From Burkholderiales bacterium (GTDB lineage: Bacteria; Pseudomonadota; Gammaproteobacteria; Burkholderiales; SG8-39), in contig SXNB01000031.1 of the NCBI GenBank assembly GCA_005777205.1, forward strand, positions 1 to 9,074: 9,074 nucleotides of DNA, given 5' to 3'. The position numbers were made by a program, and so were the translations under genes. The notes below the pieces were generated by a model that was not told where the DNA came from, did not search any database, and was given only the letters and a program-made list of their open reading frames with translations. The first letter of the stretch is position 1, and each line of letters starts with the position of its first letter. Positions 1-6,030 of this stretch are shown here, in pieces.

Positions 1-427
1 ACAGCGTTTGACCGTACTCCACCGGCTGGCCGTTCTCGACCAGGACGGCCTTCACCGTGCCGGAGGCATCGGCCTCGATTTCGTTCATGAGCTTCATGGC
101 CTCGATGACGCATATCGTCTGGCCCTCCTTCACCACCTGGCCCACTTCCACGAAGGGCTTGGCGTCGGGCGAGGGCGCGCGGTAGAAGGTGCCCACCATG
201 GGCGACTTCATGGCGTGGCCGTCGCTGGCGGCGGGCGGTTCCGGCGCGGCCGGCGCGGGCGCTGGCGCCGCCGCCGGCGCGGCGGCAGACGCTGCCTGGG
301 CCTGGGCGACGGTGACCGCGCCGCCGCGGGCGATGCGGACCTTCTCCTCGCCCTCGGTGATCTCCAGTTCGGCGATGCCCGATTCCTGCACCAGGTCGAT
401 GAGCTTCTTGAGTTTTCGCAGATCCAT
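1..427 (-). CDS. accB: Biotin carboxyl carrier protein of acetyl-CoA carboxylase (AccB), C-terminal tip missing
   Basis: AccB carries the biotin that biotin carboxylase (AccC) carboxylates and that carboxyltransferase uses to make malonyl-CoA, the first committed step of fatty acid synthesis in the cytoplasm. The visible 142 residues show the family layout: an N-terminal helical segment (MDLRKLKKLIDLVQESGI), an Ala/Pro-rich linker at about residues 38-68, then a biotinyl domain opening with MKSPMVGTFYRAPSP at 73-87 and carrying the biotinylation motif EAMKLMNEI, with Lys112 as the biotin acceptor. The frame runs off the left edge after ENGQPVEYGQTL, so only the last few residues of a normal ~150-residue protein are missing. 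The ATG at 427 follows an AAGGGGG ribosome binding site and lies 18 bases after the aroQ stop, so the two are probably co-transcribed. In this family accC normally follows. The identification is secure. Confidence 0.96.
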   Translation of the reverse strand, partial: MDLRKLKKLIDLVQESGIAELEITEGEEKVRIARGGAVTVAQAQAASAAAPAAAPAPAPAAPEPPAASDGHAMKSPMVGTFYRAPSPDAKPFVEVGQVVKEGQTICVIEAMKLMNEIEADASGTVKAVLVENGQPVEYGQTL

Positions 428-445
428 GGATCCCCCTTGCCGGCC

Positions 446-913
446 TCAGGCTGCCCGGAGCCTGGCCAGCGCGAATTCGAGCGCCGCGCGGTACCCTGCG
501 CTGCCCAGGCCGCAGATCACGCCCACGGCGATGCCGGAAAAATAGGAGTGGTGCCGGAACGGCTCCCGGGCGTGGACGTTGGACAGATGCACTTCGACGA
601 ACGGGATCCCGACCCCGGCCAGGGCATCTCGCAGGGCGACGCTGGTATGGGTATAGGCCGCCGGATTGATGAGGATGAACCCGACCTGGTCGCGGCTGGC
701 CTGGTGGATCCGGTCCACCAGCGTGCCTTCGGCGTTGCTCTGGAAGGTCTCTAGGGCGACGCCCGCCTTGCGCGCGATGCCCGCCAGCTGCAGGTTGATG
801 TCATCCAGGGTCTCGCAGCCGTAGACTTTCGGCTCGCGTGTCCCCAGCAGGTTCAGGTTCGGGCCATGGAGGACAAGGATCCCTGCCCTGCCCTTTGTAG
901 ATTTTTTCGCCAT
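446..913 (-). CDS. aroQ: Type II 3-dehydroquinate dehydratase
   Basis: This enzyme converts 3-dehydroquinate to 3-dehydroshikimate, the third step of the shikimate pathway, as a cytoplasmic dodecamer in the type II family. All family landmarks are visible in 155 residues: HGPNLNLLGTREP at 16-28 with the lid arginine, catalytic Tyr31 in KVYG, the QSNAEGTLVDRIH segment at 58-70, NPAAYTHTSVALRDAL at 83-98 with the active-site Asn, and VEVHLSNVHAREPFRHHSYFS at 106-126 with the catalytic His109. Length is normal; the basic N-terminal extension (MAKKSTKGR) is slightly longer than in most members. The ATG at 913 is preceded only by a weak GCGGGAA site. It sits between tlpA (43 bases upstream) and accB (18 bases downstream), and aroQ-accB-accC is a widespread proteobacterial order. 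aroE, the next pathway step, is in the opposite-strand block of the same window. Confidence 0.96.
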   Translation of the reverse strand: MAKKSTKGRAGILVLHGPNLNLLGTREPKVYGCETLDDINLQLAGIARKAGVALETFQSNAEGTLVDRIHQASRDQVGFILINPAAYTHTSVALRDALAGVGIPFVEVHLSNVHAREPFRHHSYFSGIAVGVICGLGSAGYRAALEFALARLRAA

Positions 914-925
914 TTTTCCCGCACG

Positions 926-944
926 TTCGCCGAAGAAGGGCGAA
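926..944. repeat. Perfect 6-bp inverted repeat with 7-base loop between tlpA and aroQ
   Basis: TTCGCC (926-931) and GGCGAA (939-944) form a perfect hairpin around the loop GAAGAAG, inside the 43-base tlpA-aroQ gap. On the plus strand four T residues follow (945-948), so the structure looks like a small terminator for transcripts antisense to the operon. On the minus strand it lies 13-31 bases upstream of the aroQ start, where it could influence aroQ translation or act as an mRNA processing site. The stem is short and its function is inferred only. Confidence 0.4.
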
Positions 945-956
945 TTTTACTCCGGG

Positions 957-1496
957 TCAGGGCAACAGCTCAGCCAGCAGGTCGACAAGCTCGGGCCGGG
1001 TGAAGGCCCCTAACTTTGATTTTACCGGCCGCCCCTCGCGATCGAGGAGGGCAGTATAGGGTAAGCCGCCGCTGGTGTTGCCGAGCTTTCGGATCAACGC
1101 CAAGCCGGATCCGTCGGCAACCAGGATGGGATAGGAGATATCCAGTTTTCGGGAGAATTCGCCGACTTTAGCTGGATTATCGACGGCGATACCGACAATT
1201 TCAAAGCCCTTACTGCTGTGCTTTCGGCGCGCCTCCATGAACAGGGGAATCTCCTCCAGGCACGGCGCGCACCACGTCGCCCAGAAATTCACCGCGACCA
1301 CCTTGCCTCGCCATTCGGCGATCCGACGCGGCTTTCCGGCGAGATCCGGATAGACCGTTGCATCTAGGGGACTGACGTGCGCAGGCTCGGGCACCGCGCC
1401 GCCCGACAGCAGCCGGACGCCGGCCCAGATTCCCGCCCCCGCAGCCGCAACGGCTGCCGCGCCGTAGGCGAGCGACCTACGGCGCTGTGGCGACAT
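957..1496 (-). CDS. Membrane-anchored TlpA/ResA-family thiol-disulfide oxidoreductase
   Basis: This is a thioredoxin-fold protein expected to face the periplasm and to reduce disulfides, for example during cytochrome c maturation or protein quality control; the actual client cannot be read from the sequence. In 179 residues it has a basic N-terminus (MSPQRRR), one hydrophobic segment at about 9-30 acting as an uncleaved anchor or signal peptide, and a thioredoxin domain from about 45. The redox motif is WCAPC (Cys76, Cys79) within VVAVNFWATWCAPC, and the cis-proline loop is GGLPYT with Pro146. The ATG at 1496 lies inside the end of the upstream gene (20-base overlap), which suggests translational coupling; a GGAG about 13 bases upstream is a poor ribosome binding site. 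Local GC drops to about 48% around 1141-1200, well below the neighbouring genes. I give no gene symbol because TlpA-like paralogs are numerous. Confidence 0.9.
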   Translation of the reverse strand: MSPQRRRSLAYGAAAVAAAGAGIWAGVRLLSGGAVPEPAHVSPLDATVYPDLAGKPRRIAEWRGKVVAVNFWATWCAPCLEEIPLFMEARRKHSSKGFEIVGIAVDNPAKVGEFSRKLDISYPILVADGSGLALIRKLGNTSGGLPYTALLDREGRPVKSKLGAFTRPELVDLLAELLP

Positions 1497-2097
1497 ATTC
1501 GGCGATCAGGGCTCCAACTTCGGAGATCCCGGCGCGTTCAGCGACCTTCCCGGATGGGGTGGTCTTCAGGGCGACGCGTTCGTCGCGGGGGTCGAACACC
1601 GACAGGCGCAGGGGCACTTCCTGCCACGCCAACGTGAGCGCCGCGACCGCGTGCACCCGGTCGCCCGAGAAGCGCCGGCCTTCCTCGGTCTCGAAGGGGA
1701 GGTGGCGCTCGAGGAGAAACATCTCTACTTCCTTGGGATCGTCCGGAAACAACTGCAACTCGATCTCGGCATAGGGACCCGCGGTGCCAGCCAGCACCGG
1801 CCCGGTCAGGTAGGGGTGGAAGCGCTTCAACTCCTGCATCGCCTCGAGCGCAAGCTCCCGCAGCTCGGCGATGCGCTCCGGGTGTTCGTCGGCCTGGTAG
1901 AGGGCGCGGTACTCGTGCAGCGCGCGCTCGATCTCGGCGTTCGCCGGCAGCGCCTCGGTGGCCGGCGCGCCGAGCGCGCGCGCAGCCTTGCGTTTGGCGA
2001 TGGCGTAGTCGTCGATGCCGTCCTCGGCCATGATACGGGCGGCGGCGGCGGCGATGGAGGCGCGCATGCTGTTGGCGCGGGAGTGCTTGCGGCGCAT
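1477..2097 (-). CDS. Conserved hypothetical protein with degenerate nucleotidyltransferase-like pattern
   Basis: The function is not known to me. The 206-residue soluble protein has no signal peptide or membrane segment. The N-terminal part contains a helical, basic block, RIMAEDGIDDYAIAKRKAAR (21-40), that I recall from uncharacterised proteobacterial proteins. A charged helical middle follows (about 53-93), then TGPVLAGTAGPYAEIELQLF (98-117) followed by an acidic stretch and MFLLERHLPFE. The order small-Gly-x-(10)-E-x-E-hydrophobic, with a later strand LRLSVFD (164-170), recalls the GS...DxD core of minimal nucleotidyltransferases, but Gly-Ser is Gly-Pro and the Asp residues are Glu. The start is set at the ATG at 2097, preceded by a GAG-containing site; an upstream ATG at 2151 would add 18 unconvincing residues and run through the promoter region. 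It heads the tlpA-aroQ-accB operon and overlaps tlpA by 20 bases. Confidence 0.8.
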   Translation of the reverse strand: MRRKHSRANSMRASIAAAAARIMAEDGIDDYAIAKRKAARALGAPATEALPANAEIERALHEYRALYQADEHPERIAELRELALEAMQELKRFHPYLTGPVLAGTAGPYAEIELQLFPDDPKEVEMFLLERHLPFETEEGRRFSGDRVHAVAALTLAWQEVPLRLSVFDPRDERVALKTTPSGKVAERAGISEVGALIAEYVATAP

Positions 2098-2192
2098 CGG
2101 GGATTCTCGGTGGACCTGCTGCTGCGATGATAGCGCAGCGCTCACGTACAATCGCGGGCCCCTTCACTTGCAGCACCCTGCTCTCCGGCGCC
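2098..2192. promoter_or_regulatory. Divergent promoter region between the hypothetical gene and mpl
   Basis: The two operons start back to back here, so both promoters should lie in these 95 bases. On the plus strand TACAAT (2147-2152) is a good -10 hexamer about 40 bases before the mpl GTG, but no good -35 sits 16-18 bases upstream. On the minus strand TATCAT (2132-2127) is a possible -10 about 30 bases before the ATG at 2097; a TTGTAC (2151-2146) lies only 13 bases upstream of it, too close for a standard spacer. A palindrome AGCGC-A-GCGCT (2132-2142) lies between the two -10 candidates. The location follows from gene layout and is fairly sure; the individual hexamers are tentative. Confidence 0.5.
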
Positions 2193-3542
2193 GTGCACCT
2201 TCACATCCTCGGCATTTGCGGCACCTTCATGGGCGGCATCGCGGCGATCGCGCGCCAGGCCGGCCATCGCGTCACGGGTTGCGACGTCGCGGTCTATCCT
2301 CCGATGAGCGAGCAGTTGGCGGCGCTGGGCATCGAGCTCATCGAAGGTTTTGGCGCCGACCAGATGGCGCTGGCCCCCGACCTGTGGGTCGTCGGCAACG
2401 TCGTTACCCGGGGTAATCCCTTGATGGAGGCCATCCTCGACAGCGGCGGCCGGTACGTGTCTGGCCCGCAGTGGCTGGCAGAGAGCTACCTGCAAAATAA
2501 GTGGGTACTTGCTGTTGCTGGAACCCATGGAAAGACCACCACCTCCTCCATGCTGGCCTGGATCCTGGAGCGGGCTGGGCGCCGACCGGGGTTCCTGATC
2601 GGCGGCCTGCCAGCCGACTTCGGCGTCTCGGCCAAGGCCACGGATTCCGAACTGTTCGTGATCGAAGCGGACGAATACGACACCGCCTTCTTCGACAAAC
2701 GGTCCAAATTCGTCCACTACCACCCCAGGACCGCTATTCTGAACAATCTTGAGTTCGATCACGCAGACATCTTCGACGATCTTGCTGCGATTGAGCGTCA
2801 ATTCCACCATCTGGTACGTACGGTACCCCGGTCCGGAAAGCTGGTGATGAATGGCCGGGACGCCGCTCTTAAGCGAGTACTCACTATGGGTTGCTGGACC
2901 TCGATGGAGGTATTCGGAAGTCCTGAGGGTTGGGATGCGGGGGAGCCGGATGCCAACGGTGGATTCGAGGTGGCGTGGCAGGGCAGGGGAATTGGTCGGC
3001 TGCGGCTGGAGCTGTCCGGCGCGCATAGCCGGCACAACGCACTCGCCGCCATCGCTGCGGCGAGGCACGCCGGCGTGGAGCCAGCCGCATCCCTGGTTGC
3101 ACTCGCCGCCTTCGGGGGCGTGAAGCGGCGCATGGAACTCAAAGGCACCGAAGGCGGGGTCGCCGTCTACGATGACTTCGCCCATCACCCGACCGCCATC
3201 CGGACCACGCTGGACGGATTCCGGCAACGGGAGAAGGGCGGTCGCATTCTCGCGGTGTTCGATCCGCGCTCGAACACCATGAAGAAGGGCATCCTGAAGG
3301 AGGCCTTGCCGGCGAGCTTCGCCGCGGCCGACCGCGTTTACATCCACGCCGCCGGGCTGGAATGGGACGCCAGCGCGCTGTTCGCGCCACTGGGACCTCG
3401 GGCGAGCTGCGAGGCAAGCGTGGAGGCGCTGGTCGCAGCAATCGCCGCCGAGGCGAAGCCGGGGGACCGGGTGCTCGTGATGTCCAACGGTGGCTTCGGT
3501 GGCATCCACGGCAAGCTGCTCGCGGCGCTGGCGAAGGAATAG
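2193..3542 (+). CDS. mpl: UDP-N-acetylmuramate:L-alanyl-gamma-D-glutamyl-meso-diaminopimelate ligase
   Basis: Mpl joins recycled murein tripeptide to UDP-MurNAc, returning cell-wall fragments to peptidoglycan synthesis in the cytoplasm. From a GTG at 2193 the protein is 449 residues, normal for the family, and begins with the diagnostic HLHILGICGTFMGG nucleotide-binding strand. Later landmarks are GNVVTRGNPLMEAIL (68-82), the ATP P-loop AGTHGKTTT (109-117), EADEYDTAFFD (158-168), NNLEFDHADIF (184-194), GAHSRHNALAA (276-286), DDFAHHPTAI (327-336), RSNTMK (359-364) and MSNGGFGGIHGKLL (430-443). MSNGGFGGIHGKLL and the absence of MurC-type features separate Mpl from MurC. The frame is open back to an ATG at 2127, but those 22 residues have no family match and would cover the putative -10 region, so GTG is preferred despite a weak ribosome binding site. 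GC falls to about 50% around 2701-2820, against about 77% near the 3' end. Confidence 0.95.
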   Translation: MHLHILGICGTFMGGIAAIARQAGHRVTGCDVAVYPPMSEQLAALGIELIEGFGADQMALAPDLWVVGNVVTRGNPLMEAILDSGGRYVSGPQWLAESYLQNKWVLAVAGTHGKTTTSSMLAWILERAGRRPGFLIGGLPADFGVSAKATDSELFVIEADEYDTAFFDKRSKFVHYHPRTAILNNLEFDHADIFDDLAAIERQFHHLVRTVPRSGKLVMNGRDAALKRVLTMGCWTSMEVFGSPEGWDAGEPDANGGFEVAWQGRGIGRLRLELSGAHSRHNALAAIAAARHAGVEPAASLVALAAFGGVKRRMELKGTEGGVAVYDDFAHHPTAIRTTLDGFRQREKGGRILAVFDPRSNTMKKGILKEALPASFAAADRVYIHAAGLEWDASALFAPLGPRASCEASVEALVAAIAAEAKPGDRVLVMSNGGFGGIHGKLLAALAKE

Positions 3543-3546
3543 GGCG

Positions 3547-4113
3547 ATGCTGATCTACCTTCACGGCTTCAACAGCTCGCCGCAGTCGCACAAGTCGCAG
3601 CTGATGAAGACCTACATGGACGGGTGTGGCCTGGGCCATCGCTACGCCTGTCCGGCGCTGCCGAACCTGCCGGGGGAGGCGATGCGCCTCATCGAGGCCG
3701 AGCTGGCGCGGCACGATCCGCGCAAGGTGACGCTGCTGGGCAGTTCGCTGGGCGGGTTCTACGCCACCTGGCTTGCAGAGAAGCGTGGCTGCCGCGCCGT
3801 CCTGATCCAGCCCGCAGTGTTCCCGCATATCGGGCTGCAGGCCTACCTCGGCCCCCAGAAGAATCTGCACACCGGCGAGCCCTACGAACTCACGCCCGCA
3901 CACCTCGAGGGTTGGCGCGAGCTGTATCTCGACCAGGTCGATCCGGAGCGCTACCTGCTGCTGCTGGAGACTGGAGACGAAGTGCTCGACTGGCGCCAGG
4001 CCGCGCGCAAGTACGAGGGTGCGCGCATGGTGGTGCGCGACGGCGGCAACCACAGCCTGCAGTGCTTCCCGGAGCATTTGCCGCGCATCCTTGCGTTCGC
4101 GGGACTGGGTTAG
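3547..4113 (+). CDS. YqiA-type small alpha/beta-hydrolase esterase (UPF0227-like)
   Basis: This is a compact 188-residue alpha/beta-hydrolase predicted to be a cytoplasmic carboxylesterase or thioesterase; the natural substrate is unknown. The catalytic set is complete: LHGF (5-8) for the oxyanion hole, nucleophile Ser67 in LLGSSLGGFYATWLAE, Asp144 in LLLLETGDEVLDW, and His169 in VVRDGGNHSL. The spacing and the LHGFNSSPQSHKS start match the YqiA family, of which E. coli YqiA is a known esterase. The ATG at 3547 comes four bases after the mpl stop, with AGGAAT/AGGG upstream as ribosome binding site; a longer in-frame start at 3490 lies inside mpl and adds arginine-rich nonsense. The stop is immediately followed by the ATG of the ribonuclease gene. 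The position between mpl and the ribonuclease points to co-transcription but says little about substrate. Confidence 0.9.
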   Translation: MLIYLHGFNSSPQSHKSQLMKTYMDGCGLGHRYACPALPNLPGEAMRLIEAELARHDPRKVTLLGSSLGGFYATWLAEKRGCRAVLIQPAVFPHIGLQAYLGPQKNLHTGEPYELTPAHLEGWRELYLDQVDPERYLLLLETGDEVLDWRQAARKYEGARMVVRDGGNHSLQCFPEHLPRILAFAGLG

Positions 4114-5985
4114 ATGAATTTGCTATACGAGGAGGAGGGCGACTTCAAGGTCGGCGCCGTGCTCGCCCATGCCCCGGCCTCGTTTCAGGTCGAGAGCCCG
4201 CACGGCAGGCGCTCCAAGGTGAAGGCGGCGCAGGTATTGCTCAGCTTCGAGCGCCCGACTGGCGCCGAGCTCCTCGCGGGCGCCGACAGCTTCGCCAAGG
4301 ATCTGGATACCGACTTCCTGTGGCAGTGCAGCGGGGAAGGGGAGTTCAGTTTCCAGGACCTGGCGCGCGACTACGTCGGCCGCGAGCCGACGCCGACCGA
4401 ATCCGCCGGCGTGCTGATGAAGCTGCACGCGGTGCCGATGTACTTCTACCGCCGCGGCCGCGGCCGCTACCAGAAGGCGCCGGAGGCGACCCTGAAGCTG
4501 GCGCTGGCCGGTGCGGAGAAGAAAAAGCGCCAGCTGGAGAGCATCGCGCAATGGGCGGCGCAGCTGCAGCGCTTCGAGTGCCCGCCGAAAATCGCGCGCC
4601 TGCGCGACGAGCTGCTGTATGCCCCCGACCGCAACAAGCTGGAGACCAAGGCCCTGGAGCAGGCCTGCGCCGCGAGCGGCCTCGCCGTGCCGCAGCTGTT
4701 CGAGCGCTGCGGCCTGCTCGCCTCGGCGCACGACTACCACCTGAACCGCTTCCTGTACGAAATCTTCCCGGCTGGCGCCGGCTACCCGGCCCACGAGGCG
4801 CCGGCAATGCCGTCGGACCTGCCGCTCGCCGAGGTGCTCGCCTTCAGCCTGGATGACAGCGGCACCACCGAGATCGACGACGCCTTCTCGGTGACGCGCG
4901 TATCGGAGGACGAACTGCGCATTGGCATCCACATCGCCGCCCCGGCGCTCACGTTCGCGCCGGGCTCGGCGCTGGACGCGATCGCGCGCGACCGCCTGTC
5001 GACGGCCTACATGCCGGACCGCAAGTTCACCATGCTGCCAGAGGATGCCATCGCCGCCTGCTCGCTGGACGCGGGCGAGGTGCGCGCGACGGTGTCGTTG
5101 TACCTGAACGTCTCGGCCGCGGACGGCGCGGTGCGCGGCCACCACACGCGGCTGGAACGCCTGCGCGTCGCCGCCAATTTGCGCCACCAGGCGTACGGCG
5201 CGTTGAACGAGGGCTTCGAGTCGGGCGCCGCCTGCGGGCTGCCGTACGAGGACGAACTGCGCCAGCTCTGGCGCATCGCCCTCGTGCTGGAGGCGCGCCG
5301 CGGACGGCCGAGCATCCCGGCGCACGCCGTCGACTACACCTTCCGCGTCGAGGCGGGGCGCGTCTCGATCGAGACGCGGCGGCGCGGGGCGCCGCTGGAC
5401 AAGCTGGTGGCCGAGCTCATGATCCTCGCCAACAGCACCTGGGGCGAACTGCTCGCCGAACGCGACGTGGCGGCGATCTACCGCGCGCAGGCAGTCGGCA
5501 AGGTGCGCCTGTCGGTGCATCCGGAGGCGCACGAGGGACTGGGCGTCAGCTGCTACGCGTGGCTGACTTCGCCGCTGCGACGGTACGTGGACCTGCTCAA
5601 CCAGTGGCAGCTGGCGGCGGCGGTGCAGGGCCGCCGGGCGCCGCTGTCGCGTAGTTCCGAGGCCTTGCTCACCGCGATGCGCGCCTTTGAGCTCACCGCG
5701 ACGCGCCTGGACGAGCACCAGCGCGCGCTGGAGCAGTTCTGGTGCCTGCGCTGGCTGCAGCAGGAAGCGGTCGCTGATTTGGAGGCCGTGGTCTTGCGCG
5801 AGAACCTGGTGCGCTTCGAACGCCTGCCCTTGGTGACGCGGGTGCCGTCGCTCCCCGGGCTGGAAGCGGGCACGCGCGTGCGCCTTGCGATCGCCGCGGT
5901 GGACCTGCTCGAGCGCACCGTCACCTGCACCTGGCGCGAAACGCTGCCGGCTGCGCTCGAGGATGCGCCCGGACCCGGGGCCTGA
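4114..5985 (+). CDS. RNase II-family (RNB domain) exoribonuclease, short betaproteobacterial-type variant
   Basis: Predicted 3'-to-5' exoribonuclease of the RNase II/R superfamily, 623 residues. The RNB catalytic domain spans about 233-545. Its metal-binding motif is LDDSGTTEIDDAF (246-258): Asp247, Asp255 and Asp256 match RNase II Asp201, Asp209 and Asp210, while the fourth position (Asp207 in RNase II) is Glu253. The RNB signature is YAWLTSPLRRYVDLLNQ (481-497), containing the essential arginines. The N-terminal region (1-230) does not show cold-shock-domain RNP motifs; it has a helical segment rich in basic residues (112-160). The C-terminal tail (about 555-608) could be a reduced S1/OB fold (ending RLAIAAVDLLERTVTCTW) but is too weak to call. 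It is a direct neighbour of the esterase stop with no gap. I do not assign rnb or rnr because the domain layout differs from both E. coli enzymes. Confidence 0.88.
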   Translation: MNLLYEEEGDFKVGAVLAHAPASFQVESPHGRRSKVKAAQVLLSFERPTGAELLAGADSFAKDLDTDFLWQCSGEGEFSFQDLARDYVGREPTPTESAGVLMKLHAVPMYFYRRGRGRYQKAPEATLKLALAGAEKKKRQLESIAQWAAQLQRFECPPKIARLRDELLYAPDRNKLETKALEQACAASGLAVPQLFERCGLLASAHDYHLNRFLYEIFPAGAGYPAHEAPAMPSDLPLAEVLAFSLDDSGTTEIDDAFSVTRVSEDELRIGIHIAAPALTFAPGSALDAIARDRLSTAYMPDRKFTMLPEDAIAACSLDAGEVRATVSLYLNVSAADGAVRGHHTRLERLRVAANLRHQAYGALNEGFESGAACGLPYEDELRQLWRIALVLEARRGRPSIPAHAVDYTFRVEAGRVSIETRRRGAPLDKLVAELMILANSTWGELLAERDVAAIYRAQAVGKVRLSVHPEAHEGLGVSCYAWLTSPLRRYVDLLNQWQLAAAVQGRRAPLSRSSEALLTAMRAFELTATRLDEHQRALEQFWCLRWLQQEAVADLEAVVLRENLVRFERLPLVTRVPSLPGLEAGTRVRLAIAAVDLLERTVTCTWRETLPAALEDAPGPGA

Positions 5986-6030
5986 AAGGCGCTTTGTGCC
6001 TACAATGGTACCGGCACGGCAACAAACGAG
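5986..6030 (+). promoter_or_regulatory. Possible internal promoter upstream of the tonB-like gene
   Basis: This 45-base gap is the largest between genes in the plus-strand run. It contains TACAAT (6001-6006), identical to the -10 candidate upstream of mpl, but no convincing -35 at normal spacing (around 5978-5983 reads GC-rich). GTGCC (5996-6000) and GGCAC (6013-6017) form an inverted repeat around the hexamer, and GGTACC (6007-6012) is itself palindromic. This could be an internal promoter allowing separate tonB-aroE-mtgA expression. The evidence is motif-level only. Confidence 0.35.

Noticed and set aside
230..310. GC-rich repeat-like tract in accB
   Set aside because: It encodes the ordinary Ala/Pro linker between the N-terminal helix and the biotinyl domain of AccB.
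8..754. A 248-codon plus-strand frame antisense to accB and aroQ
   Set aside because: Both minus-strand genes have full catalytic motifs; the plus-strand frame is His/Gly/Arg-rich shadow sequence.
2127..2192. N-terminal extension of Mpl starting at the ATG at 2127
   Set aside because: The 22 extra residues do not match the family start (M-H-x-H-I-L-G-I-C-G-T-F-M-G-G) and would cover the putative promoter.
2142..3509. A 455-codon minus-strand open frame antisense to mpl
   Set aside because: mpl is certain on the plus strand over the same bases; the antisense product has no family motifs and is composition-driven.
3624..4856. A 410-codon plus-strand frame overlapping the esterase and RNase genes
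   Set aside because: It overlaps two well-supported genes in another frame and encodes Arg/Ala/Gly-rich nonsense.
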